DNA of 64,000 bases, from NCBI GenBank assembly GCA_030268105.1, contig BSDZ01000045.1, positions 62,001 to 126,000 of the forward strand. Reading direction: 5' to 3'. Position 1 is the first letter of the stretch; the number at the start of each line of letters is the position of its first letter. Below, piece by piece: positions 23,702 to 35,757 of the stretch. A program made the translations under genes and the position numbers. This stretch comes from Volvox africanus (taxonomy: Eukaryota; Chlorophyta; Chlorophyceae; Chlamydomonadales; Volvocaceae). The notes below the pieces were generated by a model. The model searched no databases, had not been told where the DNA came from, and saw only the letters and a list, made by a program, of their open reading frames with translations.

Positions 23702-25559
23702 ATTGTATGGCGCGGTGATATCCTGACATACAAGATCGTCAGCTCAAGGATACAACAAGGGTGCGCTTTCGGAACGTGCAGCACCGCACATGCCGCGTCG
23801 ATTTGCTAAGTGGCATGATATGACAAGTACGGCCTAGAATAGCATAGCACAGCAGAATATAACTATAATATAAGTTATACCATAGCACAGCAAACCATGG
23901 AGTTGGAAATATATTACAACAAGAATACACAATTATTATGTCTTAATATAGTACATATAGTCTAGCAATCCGGCTGTACGAGCAGTTACTAATTTTTACA
24001 CCTATCACATGTTTCTTTCGGTATAGCGGAAAGCCATCTAAGATTATTTCTGCAACGCACACAAAAATAATTTACAGCAATCCCCTGAGTGAACTTTGTG
24101 TAATGCGTGTGTCTATTCCCCCTCCCTATGCACCAGGCTCTGATCTCTCCCTCCCGCCGCGATGACACCACGCCCTACATAGCAAACTCACCGGTTGTAC
24201 GGCGGGCAAGATGTGAACGTACGACCGGATTGGCTGGACGCTGGCCGATGGCTTCACCGTCACGCGTCGATCAGATAGCTGGAGCTGCATGACGTTCGGC
24301 GGCGGTAGCGGTATAGCAGTAGCCGTACCAGTAACAGCAGAAGCATATGAGCCTGGCAGGCCGCCCTGCGTTTCTGCAATAAACGGATGAAGTCATGCGA
24401 ATGGGGCTATCATCCAGGATGTCTTAACGGGTTCATGGAAGCTAACAATCGTTATCTAACGGGTTACAATGACCTCGCCACCTGGGTGAAGGTCAAGCGC
24501 ATCATGGATAAGCGTACGTGCTCAAAGATAATCGAATATTGTCTTACAGATATACAGGATATGAGGGACTTAGGATTCTTACTTCATAATCCAAACAATG
24601 AGCCAATTCACCCATACATGTTATTACTTTAATGCAGGGCCAAAGTTTAGCTCCTGGAGTTTGCAACCCCCATTGCGACGTGGATATGGGAGTGGAAGTT
24701 CATGTGCCTTACCTGTCGATGCATCGTCCCGCTTGGGTATTGGCAGGGACCTTAGCGTCTTGACATTTTGGAGGCGGTGCGATACGTACGCTTCCAAGGC
24801 CACCTGCGAAAGATAAATCGCATGCCATGGCCGAATGAAACTGCGGGGTTCAGTCAAAACGGTCAAAGTGAAGTGGTTTGCGGTTTCCATGTTAGCCCTT
24901 GGCATGTATGCCGTAAAGCATAAAGGTAGTAGACAGCTCCTTAACCTTCACTACTCTCGGACTTATCAACCCACGCGTGGTTGTGGGAACATCTTAGCAC
25001 ACCTCGGGTCTTCGTCCGATGTGTCAATTATTCATCCGCCATATGTGAGGCCTCACATCGGCTTCAGGTTAATGGAGTTGATTCCCCCGCGCGGGGTGTA
25101 CGTCTACCTTGTTAGTCGCTAGGAAGTTGGCTGCCTTCGCGCGCTGGCGCGACAGGAATTCCTTCTTCAGCACGCGGAACCTTTTGACTATCTCGGGCTG
25201 CCGGCATGAAGGAGGACCTTGCAAATAATAATCGCAAAATCACACGAGCAGGGCCGGAGTTGTTGACGCATCTCGTTACTGTACTATGCGCGCCCGAATT
25301 CAAGCCTTGCTTAAAATTTTTTCCTGTGAGCCCTCATTGACTGAATTACTTGACAGATGATAATCGCATTGACTCTATTATTTGTGAGCGTTATTACTGC
25401 TGAGAAGTAGACCGGTGCCCCATGTGTACCTTGGCAGGCTGCGCCTTTCCAAGCTTGAGGCAAAGCTCCTTGTTCAGGATAGCCTTCAACTGTGCTTGAA
25501 ATAACCTTCGTATCTGGTGGCTCTAACGACCCGTTACGTGACGGATTTTGGCCATCCAT
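15811..25559 (-). CDS. E(z): Enhancer-of-zeste homologue, PRC2 H3K27 methyltransferase, about 16 exons
   Basis: This is the catalytic subunit of Polycomb repressive complex 2, which methylates histone H3 Lys27. Fifteen exons join in phase on the minus strand: 25,108-25,197; 24,713-24,803; 24,192-24,373; 23,318-23,443; 22,662-22,757; 21,975-22,082; 20,881-20,953; 20,001-20,599; 19,283-19,630; 18,758-18,945; 17,985-18,187; 17,443-17,525; 16,765-16,811; 16,369-16,416; 15,893-16,033. Landmarks are VYTTWSYLKRN, the SFCRRCRIYGCRTH cysteine motif, a SANT-like segment (FGMGNPCMVALLLDSHTC), a CXC domain (CPCVRAHNFCEKFCACS, CPCWAAGRECDPDLC), then SET with AGWGLF, GEYTGDLI, FNLNNEWVVDA, RCANHS and MEITYDYR. 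A first exon at 25,430-25,559 (ATG at 25,559) is tentative because its phase does not fit. The C-terminal tail after YDYR is unresolved; without splicing it would stop at 15,811. SET and CXC look functional. Confidence 0.9.
23587..23610 (+). repeat. short telomere-like repeat
   Basis: Two TTTTAGGG units followed by TTTAT lie in an E(z) intron. TTTTAGGG is the telomere unit of Chlamydomonas. Related AAACCCTAAAACCCTA occurs at about 43,492 and GGGTTTTAGGG at 33,543. Confidence 0.5.
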
Positions 25560-28070
25560 CGAAGCAAACAGGAACTGGAAATAATTCCCTGCTAATGAAT
25601 CCAAAAATTGTATTGCAATCGACACATAGAAAACTGTTACAAGTCATAGGTCATGAATACGCAATTGGCAACAGTATCATATCAAAAGGAGAGTTACGAC
25701 ATGGACGAGCAATGCGAAATGCAACTCACAGCCCGCGCATGCCCGTGCCAGGATGACCCCAGCGCCCTAGAAATGGGGATCCCTCCATCGAATAGCCAAA
25801 TCTGTACCGCCGCTATTATCTTCCATCAATATCATGCTAGATGGTTGGCCAGGTGGCCAGTAGCCAAGGGTTTTGGGCCGTCCCTTGGGCCGTCCCTGCC
25901 TTTCGTCCCCTGCTGTCGATGGCCGACTAGCTTTACTGAACAGTGACAGAAATTTTCAAGTTTGTCGCCTTGCTTCTATATTTACATAAACACACGACAA
26001 TCGTAGAATGAAGCGCAAAACTTGAGCTCGCACGGTTAGGCTTAAAAGCACTAGCAGATGAAAACCCCAAGCAAAGGGTCTGCAACTGGATGGATGGTGC
26101 AGGGCAACCTAATATAAACTTTTGCGGACGCAACAGGACGCAAGCATGATGAAAAGCGTTGGGAGCAAATTGAAAGACATACAAAGCCACACCTAATGAC
26201 ACACACACCTGAAAGACATACAAAGCCACCGTGGTGTGATTTCATGCTGCTAACCGCGCCAGGTAGGCCAACAACACCCTCATCACTTTGAACGCCTTTG
26301 ACGGTGTACATCGCTGTATGTCGCTTGCAAGTGATGAGGTCTTGCATGTGAGGGTGTGTGGATGATGATTGATGTCTGATTGTCTCGGGACAATCTGGAC
26401 CACCGGAGTCTGTCATCTGTGTATCATCAGTATTTCTAGGAATAAGGTGCCTTAGGGTTATGGGTTTAAAGAACACAGCAGCCAAGCTAGTGGCGTCTGG
26501 ATTGTCTGAACATCTTTTGATAGGGCCTTGACTGCATGTTTAGGTGGATGTAACATTAGAGAGAGAGAGACAACATCTGGTTCGGCCCGGTCAGGCCCCC
26601 CAGTGCTCGCCTTTTCAGGGCAAGTCGCCCACTGTGTAACACCTAACACCAGCGAGACAGCCTCAGACACACACCTGTTCGCCCGGCTTAGAGAGTAAGG
26701 TGAAATACGGAGCACCGAGTGTACGCAGTATACTGAAAGACAGGGGGCGGGATATTGTAATATTCATTTCTTATCGTTGAATGATGAGCCAGACTGTGTC
26801 GTTCATAATTGTCCAAACAAGCAAATGAACCAAACAACGCCCACCAATCGCGCAATTTTCATCATATGCATTGAAAATACGGTGCCACAATCGACTCAAT
26901 ACAAATGAATACAAACAAGCCTCATCAGCCTGCTCTGCTCTGCTTGCGTACTTGAAAATGCCTGTACGTATGTCGTAGTTAGGTCGTGCATAACACTTCT
27001 GTACCTGCACTTGATTGCACCTAACTAATAACCATTACACCGTTTGCGAATTTCACTCCATCCGTCATCTGTCTACAGCACCTTATGAGAGGCAATTCAG
27101 CCATCAGCAGCACCATTATCATCACCAGCAGCAATCCACTGCATGTCCCGCGCTGCCTCCTGCTGTCAGTTTACACAAGACCGGACTCGGACTCGGACAT
27201 GGACTCGGACTCGGTGAAAGGCCAGGTAACGGTATCTTGTCGATGTCAAGCGCATCGTGTTTATTGCACACCTTGCATCGATGCAGAACCGCCCATGCTT
27301 GCATGCATGCGCATAAATAGCTGCCCCACCACAACTGCTATGTGTATATATTTGTGCGCTAACAAATCTGGTGGCATGGGATTGATAGAGATGAGAGATG
27401 GAACACTCGTATAAACGATTGTGTGACTGCATGTGAGACCACACATAACATACGCACATGCCTGTGATCCTGGCAAAAAACCGATTATTCTAGTAATTCA
27501 CTTCATAATAAATGATAATATTATTGTTGGTATAATAACCTTGAAAAAATTGAATATGGCAGCAAACAAGCAAGCAAGCAAGAAAAAGCCAAGTGAATAG
27601 GATGCTATGCGAGAAACCCCCTAGCAGATAGCCTAGCTGCTGATGCTGATAGCTAGCTAGGCTATCAAGGCCCGGATGACGGAGGAGAACTAAAAGCAAG
27701 GTGCCCGCTGAGGACCGTCGTCAGCAGCGAGGTTAAGGCGATCGTAACGTGCATGTATTGGTCGCACACATTGGCCGTACGGCACAAGCTTTCACGATGT
27801 GCAGAAGCACCTTCGCAGCATCTCAAGAGGCCTTTGCGGTTCTCAACTATAATCACATCGAGAAATTTATGCGTGCCAGGGGAGACTCGAATGCATGACC
27901 ATGCATATTTGTCCATGCATATTTGTCCATGCATGCCCTGGAGACCGTGGTTGACTTCCTTGCCTCCGCCGAGCGAGCAAACCGCCCTTGCACGAACACA
28001 TACACATACAACCACTCACCCCAACATCCCCGATGTGTTTCCTCCGAACTGCACGTGTGCCAAAAAGTTC
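25560..28070. other. intergenic stretch, no gene recognised
   Basis: Several short frames occur on both strands, none with a known motif or a convincing chain of splice sites. A direct repeat GAAAGACATACAAAGCCAC occurs at about 26,172 and 26,211. Around 27,183-27,216 a short GGACTCGGACTCGG-type repeat is present. At 27,895-27,940 ATTTGTCCATGCAT is repeated in tandem. Confidence 0.4.
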
Positions 28071-28079
28071 TGATCTGAC

Positions 28080-28156
28080 CTGCCACCATGCTCCAGACTC
28101 TTCGCGCCAATGAGGAGCCCGTTGGGAGCGATGGCAGCCAAGCTTGTAGCGCCATC
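28080..28156 (-). CDS. possible exon of an unrecognised gene
   Basis: The minus-strand block is bounded by a good acceptor (CCTGTGCAG) and a donor (GTCAGA). It reads DGATSLAAIAPNGLLIGAKS and more with no stop. A second block with good borders lies at 29,287-29,406, open in more than one frame. I cannot join them with confidence or name a family. Confidence 0.25.
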
Positions 28157-28859
28157 CTGCACAGGCGGCGGGAAAGCGGGTGGGAGCGAAGCCAACCTTC
28201 GAATTATAAGCTCCCGAAAAATAAAACCCTTCATCCACCCATCTATTAAGGGAGGGTGTGAATGCAAAGAGGAAGATACAACATACGTAAATACATATAT
28301 GCCAGAATGGATAACAATACGACCGAATTTGTCATGACCGGACCGCAGTAGGCTGGACTGGAATGGGGGGAGGCAATCATTGTGAAATGAGAGAGTCTGG
28401 ATAGAAGAGAGGCAAGTTAAAAGGCGAAATTCAACATATCATGTTGAAGTACAATCTGCCGGGACTTCCTAAATTTAAGGATCAAATCAGCATTCAAACA
28501 ACAATGTACAAATTACACGAATTTGTACGAAAAATACAAAATGCAGGACGGCTGTTATCTTTATTGCACAAACATCCAGTTATCCCCCCCGTGCCCAGCT
28601 GCTGCGTCTTCTCCACGCCTAGTGGGGCTTGTGCTCGATACACGGCTAATATCTCCGCCCCAGGCTCTTCAGGGTTGTAAAGATCCCGACGACCGCTGGG
28701 GGCGGCACGGGGCGTGGCGGGGCGGCAACCACTACTTGCACCTGCTGAAGGAGTTGAGTGCCACAAAGGCCTCTCAAGATACTGAGTAGGTGCTTATGAA
28801 AGGTAATACTTTTTTGTGTGTGCCGTACATTGTAAGGCACGACACCGTGTCCCTGGAGA

Positions 28860-29205
28860 TTCCAGGATTGATCACAACAAAGAGCGACTTGAATATCACT
28901 CGACTATCAGTGGGCGGATGCGCCCCCAGGGATGATGGAAGGTGAGGACCCCGGTTATAGTGACTTGCGAGCCAACCAGGAGTGGAGTCGAGGCCGCCGT
29001 TGATCCGGCAGATTCAACTGGTGCTGGTGGTGGGTGCTGAACCACCCGCACCTACCGGGTACATCACTGAATTCAGTGAACAGTCAACATGGCTAGTGGT
29101 GAACGGATGGGGGTGCCCCGAAATACACCAGGGGGGAGGTGGGGACTGCTGCCAGGTGGTAGCGGCCATGGGCAAAGAAAAGCCCCCCCCATTCCAAACA
29201 CATAC
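28860..29205 (-). repeat. family R3 element, diverged copy
   Basis: On the minus strand it begins TGTGTTTGGAATGGGGGG and runs through TTTCGGGGCACCC, CAGCACCCACCACCAGCA and GAATCTGCCGGATCAAC to CCTGGAATCTCCAGG. It aligns end to end with the 319-bp insertion at 4882-5200 but with many substitutions, so it is older. Edges are approximate. Confidence 0.6.
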
Positions 29206-29286
29206 ATTTATATCGTAATCCATCCATCCGCCCCGAAACAAATACACAAATAAATGAACACGCAGCCATGCGCATACGGCACTTAC

Positions 29287-29406
29287 ATAATCCCTGCGGT
29301 AACCTCGCGACAGTCCTCCAGCCGCATGGCCGGACTAACCGGAAGTGACCCGACAAGACCATGCACGATAAAACCCCTGGCGGTACGGCGCCTTCATCAC
29401 CATCGT
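29287..29406 (-). CDS. possible exon of an unrecognised gene
   Basis: The 120-base minus-strand block lies between a strong acceptor (CCGTCCTGCAG) and a strong donor (GTAAGT). At least two frames are open across it, one beginning with an acidic stretch (DDGDEGAVPPG). No homology is recognised and no phase-matched partner exon was found. Confidence 0.25.
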
Positions 29407-29499
29407 CTGCAGGACGGACAGAGACAAACACACACACACACACAATCAATACCATTTCATGATTCCTTATCATTTATTCAACAACTGCTGTCGTGATTA

Positions 29500-31118
29500 T
29501 CACCGCAAGCGCTCCAGCAAAAGTAATGCTTCCGATTATTCAGCGCTAAGGGGCCAGATCAGCATCACTCTCGCTTAATTCGCCAGTTGCAAATGCATGT
29601 GCAAGCAGCTCAGGGCGATAGAAGTTTCGGCAGCCAAAGCCGGCAGCCAGCAGTTTCGGGAGCAGAAGCTTCGGCAGCCACAACGTTGAAACCGTTGCCG
29701 CATCAACGGTTTTCTTCAAGCATCAGTACGATACTTTGGTGTATTTTTACCCCGGACATGGTCAATTGTGCGACGCATGCGGGCACGTACCTATCTAACC
29801 ATTACTACCTAGCCACATACCGACCTGTCTATCTTTCTTCCTGCTTTTGTGTAGCTAGATATATGCATACATGCCCTGCTTCCTTGGTTGCAAAGAATGG
29901 GTATAGGAAAAACTGATGGCCATCTAACGCTCAAGCAACTCTGGAGCATGGCAACAGTCCATAATTCATCACTTACTCGAACCGCATGTTGACGGAAGTG
30001 GTCCGTTTTCCGCCAATTTACACACATGAATTGTATGAGGAAATATTTCATAGCTAATCCTTAATAATTCAACAGGGCGAGGAAAAACTTAAGTCTGTAT
30101 CGTGCATGTCTTGGAGAGCGATGTAAGATAGTGGGTACACTCCTTTCCCCGGACACCAGTTGCCCGTGCGCGTCAGAGTACTACAGTGTCTTACTCACGC
30201 GGCATGCCGAGAAGCGAGTAATCCAAGTACAGAACACATGATAGCTGCAACCCGTCGGCTAAATACAAAGTCCAGCGGCAATCGATTGACGGCTGCCTCA
30301 TGCTCTCTCTGGCGCGGTGGTATGCCATTACCGAATCATCGTGAATCACACCTTGACCAACAGAGGTCAGCTTTATGGCTGCCTGCACCAACTGTTATTT
30401 ATTCAACCTAAGACAAATGTTTGTTATGAAGGACATTAACTTCTGTAAGGAGACCCTGCTTACGCGGAAATGCGCGCAAAGACTGTGCTATTCCTTTTCG
30501 TCTAACATGAGCAGTCCATACTGATCTCAAGATACATAATTGTGAGCTTGGAAATAGTGCCCGGTTACTGAAGCCTGGTTACTGATAATTGAAGACGCCA
30601 TCGCTGAAAGAGTCCTGAACAGGAAAAAACAACTTACTGCTCAAGGAAGATTAGAAAATTACAAAGATTAAAACGCACATCACATATGGGATATCGCACG
30701 GAAGTCCTTGACAATACGGCAAACATCTGATGGCAACCGATACGGGCAATCTTGCCGATACGCCGGGTCAACAGGCCTACCAATCATTCCCGTCATTGAC
30801 TCTCTGGCATCAGTTGATTACATAGCAAAATTTTCGGCAGGCAAAAGGATGTGTGTATATTTCTTACTATAGTAATAGCTCCAGAACCTAGGAACATGAG
30901 CGGCAAATGGAACCACATAGTGTTTTTCACTCACTACACTTAATCTCTAATTTTATGCGATAAGTTGGACAAGCTGTTTGACGTGCAACTTATTCTGTAT
31001 GAACCAACCTCAGTGGCGTCTCTCTGGCAACTATCCGAACTTACAGTCATACATACCTCAGTGCAGGTCGTGCTTAATACCTCCGCATAAACGTCAGGAA
31101 ATTCTCGGCGTTGCTACC
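29500..31118. other. intergenic stretch left of UNG, no gene recognised
   Basis: There are only short unconvincing frames. A tandem motif around GGCAGCCA/AGTTTCGG lies at about 29,610-29,680. The UNG promoter must lie in the right part of this stretch, but no defined element could be read from it. Confidence 0.4.
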
Positions 31119-33882
31119 ATGTCAACTGGTTTGCAGCGCAAAAGGGCGAAGACCATTGACGCGTTCTTCGCCCCGAAACAACCGAGGAACGTCGTGGGCA
31201 TTGATCCTCCGAATACGGTAAGCCCCCCCTCCATGTTGAGCTCCGCACAGCCGGCTTTAGGCCGGCTTCAAATGGCTCGCGCAGGCAAGTGTTTTGACCA
31301 TCCCAACGCGGGTATCCCTAGGCGAGTATTTCCAGTACCGTTTCCTAGGCAAGCCATATAAATGTTCTGAACGCAGCGCCAAGGCCTGGAGGCGCATTGT
31401 GCCATGGACGACGCCGGCGCTGGCAGCCGCAGCAAGGATGCAGCTCCCTACCCCCTCGTCCAAGTGCCACAACCCTGTGCAATCGCCCCAGGAAATTCTG
31501 CAGCCGCGAAACAGTCAGACCATGTAGCCCCAGCCATCCCAGGCGCGGGGAAGGTCTCCGCAGCTTCCGCTATCAATGCAGATGTAGCGCAGGAGAAGCT
31601 GGCGGACAGAGGGTCGCCAGGTCAGAGCCCTCGTCGTACCGGCCCAACCGGTCTCAAGCGCCGCCATTCTCCAGAAAGCGGCTCGGGGGAGGGGGTGACG
31701 GATGCCATGCAGGAAGAAGAGGAGGTGGAAGCCATTGCTACCACCACCACGATGGACACTGTTGCGAATGAAGGTATTTAAACATACATATGCGCACAGT
31801 GTATCTTTCTCGTGAGTATTTTTTTACGTTACCCTACCTGCCGTTATCCGCCTATTTGTCAGCTATCTCAAAGGAAAGATCGTAATTCGCATTTTACGAC
31901 TCGCGGGCTCTGCTGCTCGGCCGGGGCACGAATGGAATGGATGTGGCTCTGTGCATGTTTAAGTCACGTACTGCGGAGGAAATGCGCGATGAAGGGGGCG
32001 GGTTGCGTTGAAGGGATCAAGTGGAAATGGAGCTGGCTTTGCACGCGGACTCTGAACCATTTTATCCCCATTGTGTCGCCCTCCTCTTGCTCGTACTCCC
32101 AGTCTCGGTCTCTTAGAATCCCTAGCATGCGCAGTCGTCCTTTCTTCTCCCCTCCTCCCGCTCCGCCCTGCTATCCCCTCATTTCCGTGTTTCCCTTTCC
32201 CTCATCCTCCTCTGCAACGCTGGGATTATCCAATGCAGGACTTGGTATCGTGGTCGCATAATCAACAAGAAGGACCTGAAACCCAAAACCCATTTGTATT
32301 TGTTTTCCTCTGTGCTTCAGACCTTCCTAGCGGGTCGGCGGACCGGCCTCCTGCCGGGGGCGTGGATGGGCCTGCCAAGGCCCCTGACGACGACTCGTGC
32401 GCCCAGGAAGCACCGGCACTGGGCACGGCTGAACAGCCGCCGCCGCTGGGTACTGGTACCGGTACTGGCACACTAATGGCGGAGGATGGCCTGACACCTG
32501 CACAGCGCGCTCAGGTGCGCCGTTGCCCGCTGCAGCTATTGATACCTCTCTAGCTGGCCTGACTGTTGGGGGAAGGGACACTTCACCCGGCCGAAAGGTT
32601 GCGGGGATGTAAAGATTAATCAATAACTATCCATATCTCATACATTACTATACACATTATACATCAACAACATAGTAACATTTGTAAAGCATATGTGTCT
32701 GTATATTCATGTAATGATATATTTTTGTAAATATTTACATGTTTATGTACAGATCTGCGAACCGCCAGCCTTGCATATGTGTGTGTGTGTGTGTTTGTGT
32801 ATTAGGGCCCCCGGTGTTTGTCCCTTCAGGGCAAGTCGCCATACATGTACGTGTATATTGCATCATGATCTAAGAAAAAGCTCGCGAGTTAACGTCAGGA
32901 TTAGACGTCCTAATCATTATTATCATGATACTACAATATATATATGGGCGGGTTGACCTCACAGATGATAGCCAACCGCAATCGCGCTCTGGCTCGGCGT
33001 GCGGTCTCCGAATCGAACGCCCCCGGCGGGCCCCCGTTGCGGCTATTCTCCCTGCTCGTGGAGTCCTCGTGGCGGGAGGTGCTGGCTGGGGAGCTCGCGG
33101 GCGCCAACATGAAGCAGCTGGAGGCCTTCCTGCAGGGCGAGTGGGCACCGGGCCGCAAGCCCGTTTTCCCGCCTAAGGATTGCATCTTTCAGACGTTCAA
33201 CGCCTGCCCCTTTGATCAGGTTGGATGGATGAAGGAGGCGTAGTATCCTGGGGGGTGTCTGCGGCTAGTATCAGGGATGGACCGTGTTTGTATGGACATC
33301 TTCCGATCGGGCCTTTGCTTCGACGGATAGAGAGGGCAAGAGAGGGCATATGCATAACCACTTTCACGCCGATTGTATGACATTGGGCTGTTTATTGTAT
33401 GTGTTGGATCTAGATAATGTTTTTTAACAATTCAATATGTTCAATAAGGAATGGAACTTCAGAATAAATTCAGCAAAATAAGTGCATCCGCCACGATACA
33501 AATCCTTTATTTGTTTTTTATATTATTTTTTTTGTTACGTTTGGGTTTTAGGGCTCCGGACTCCTACATTTGTAACAGTGCGTCCAGAGCTAGGGTCACT
33601 CCATTTTTTCTCTGCCCGCAGGTCCGTGTGGTTATTTTAGGCCAGGATCCCTACCACGGTCCTGGCCAGGCTATGGGATTATCCTTCAGTGTCCCGCGGG
33701 ATGTACGGCAGCTGCCTCCGTCCTTGATCAACATCTACAAGGAAGCCGCAACGGATCTGGGGTGGAGCGACAGACCGGGGCACGGGGACCTATCCGCGTG
33801 GAGTGTGCAGGGTGAGGAGGACGGAGGCAATGGGGAGGGGGCATTTGTCGGGTTACGGTTATCTACTGTAATTTGCTCACGT

Positions 33883-33921
<39 letters not shown>

Positions 33922-35607
33922 CATATATTAGGAGTTAGGGTTTTATATCACATACACTGTGGGCGACTTGCCCTGAAAGGACGAGGACCTACCGGGGGCC
34001 CTAACCGGGGGGCCGAACCACATACAGCGCCGGGTTGGGGGAACACACGGCTTAGTCTGTTCGTCCTGCCGTGCGCTCCTCCCCTCGCTCGAGTCAGCAA
34101 GGGCACACAAACCTCTCGAGCCCCAAACCTGACTACTATATATATAAATACTACATTTTATATATAAACACCAAACATTTAACAATAAACAAAAGTAAAA
34201 TATATTTTATTTTTGTTTATTTTTTGATAGATATGGATACGAATATCCTAGATCACCGCTAGCAGCAGCAAGTAAACTCATGTCAACTGGTGCTGTACGA
34301 ATGAGGGAAGTGGAGGAAGGTGCATCGCAGGGGAGCTCGTGTGAAGGCTAGCTGTAGCAGTCACCGTCACAGCGGTTCTAGGGTTAGTTGTCGCAAGCCT
34401 ACTTCTCTTAGCCAGCAGATCACGCGATATGTACACACACCAGCACCTGGTGCCTGCGTGCGCAGCATGCACGAGGCAGGATAACAGGTACTGCATTTGG
34501 ACGATGTACGACATGCTGGCACACGCTCCAACGAATCCTCTATTTCAGTGGGACAAACCTCCCGCGCCATCGTAAGGATTTGGGAATGGTCATTGGTTTT
34601 AAAAGTGGTAAAATTGGGTCATTCGTTTATGGCGGCGGGGGGGGACATAGGCCCCACCTAGGGATGGATGGAGTGAGGGAGGGAGAGAGTGTTTTTTGCA
34701 CCCAGATCCGCCCCTTTCCCGTCTCCCTTCCTTCTCCCTCCCCAGGCGTGCTCCTGCTCAATACCTGCCTGACGGTGCGGCAAGGGGAGGCCAACAGCCA
34801 CTCTAAGCGGGGCTGGGAGCAGTTCACCGACGCAGCCATTCGCGTGCTGAGCGAGCGCCGAAGTGGGATCGTGTTCCTGCTATGGGGTAACCCCGCACAA
34901 GCCAAAGCCAGCCTTGTCAACACGTGCGTATTTGTTTCCCATCGGGTTCAGCCCTTAGCCCCACGTCTGGCTCAAATACGAAGATCTTCCCACGGATGAT
35001 ATGTGGGGGGGGAGATAAAGGGGTTAGAATACAATATGTACAACGATGAAGGCAATGGACGCGGTGGTCGTGAGTGAGAATTATTTCAAGTCACAATAGC
35101 AGGTGGATTATTCCGGCGGTAGTGTGCAGTGGTGCAAATTCTCGTACGTATTCTCTCCCACTAACATGGCATACAACATATCGCATAGTAAAAGCGTAGT
35201 CGGGTGCATAACGGTTTAAGAGATGCTCGTGTACGGACCGCATCCATTCTATTCTGTATTGCCTGCAGCGTTGCAAAGCACCCAATGCATTCTTGCTTTC
35301 GTATTTCTCATGTCCTGCGATGGCGGTTTCCGTTGCCTTCAATCCATTATATTCCTCAATGAAAATCCACTTTCCGCTGCGCTAAGCTGCCGCCACCGCC
35401 ACTGCCCCTGCTGCCTGCCCGAAACCATCCCATCCCACATCCCACACCCCACATCACGCATGCAGCCGAAAGCACCATGTGCTCAAAGCGGCGCATCCCA
35501 GCCCCCTGTCCGCGTCCCGGGGGTTCTTTGGCTGCCGCCACTTCTCCAAGACTAACGAGCTGCTGGAAGCGCAGGGCCTGCCGCCAATCCAGTGGCGGCC
35601 AGTGTGA
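31119..35607 (+). CDS. UNG: uracil-DNA glycosylase, family 1, seven exons
   Basis: This enzyme removes uracil from DNA to start base excision repair. Seven exons join in phase: 31,119-31,217; 31,377-31,773; 32,321-32,514; 32,965-33,219; 33,622-33,811; 34,746-34,923; 35,466-35,607. Together they give 484 residues. The ATG is chosen because it directly precedes a basic stretch and a PCNA-binding-like box ([11 protein letters not shown]), as at the N-terminus of nuclear UNG2. A long low-complexity linker rich in Pro, Gly and acidic residues follows (exons 2-3). The catalytic core has the water-activating motif GQDPYHG (exon 5), LLLNTCLTV with [11 protein letters not shown] (exon 6), VFLLWG, and the DNA-intercalation loop [17 protein letters not shown] (exon 7). 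All key residues are present. The linker makes it longer than human UNG2. Microsatellites lie in introns 4 and 5. Confidence 0.93.
33884..33922 (+). repeat. AC/AT microsatellite in UNG intron 5
   Basis: A run of AC repeats passes directly into AT repeats. Confidence 0.8.
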
Positions 35608-35696
35608 CAACTGGATACCCCGATTGTAACGATTACAAGAGAGTGAGAGAGGCACGACCTTGAACCTTGCGTGATGTGACGTGATGTAACGAAAAG

Positions 35697-35757
35697 AAAA
35701 GAAATTGCCCTTTCTATCCTGCGGAAAGGTCCGCTGGAAAGAGAGGGCAATTTCTTT
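35697..35757 (+). repeat. inverted repeat just downstream of UNG
   Basis: The arms GAAATTGCCCTTTCT and AGAGAGGGCAATTTC pair with a single mismatch around a loop of about 25 bases, 90 bases after the UNG stop. The right arm ends in T6. It may act in 3'-end formation or be a tiny palindromic element; neither can be decided from sequence. Confidence 0.5.

Noticed and set aside
24387..24632. An 81-codon ATG frame on the plus strand.
   Set aside because: It lies within an intron of E(z) on the opposite strand, has no recognised motif and lacks splice partners.
33451..34167. A 238-codon ATG frame overlapping UNG.
   Set aside because: It reads through UNG exon 5 but includes intron and microsatellite sequence. 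Only the exon part is real.
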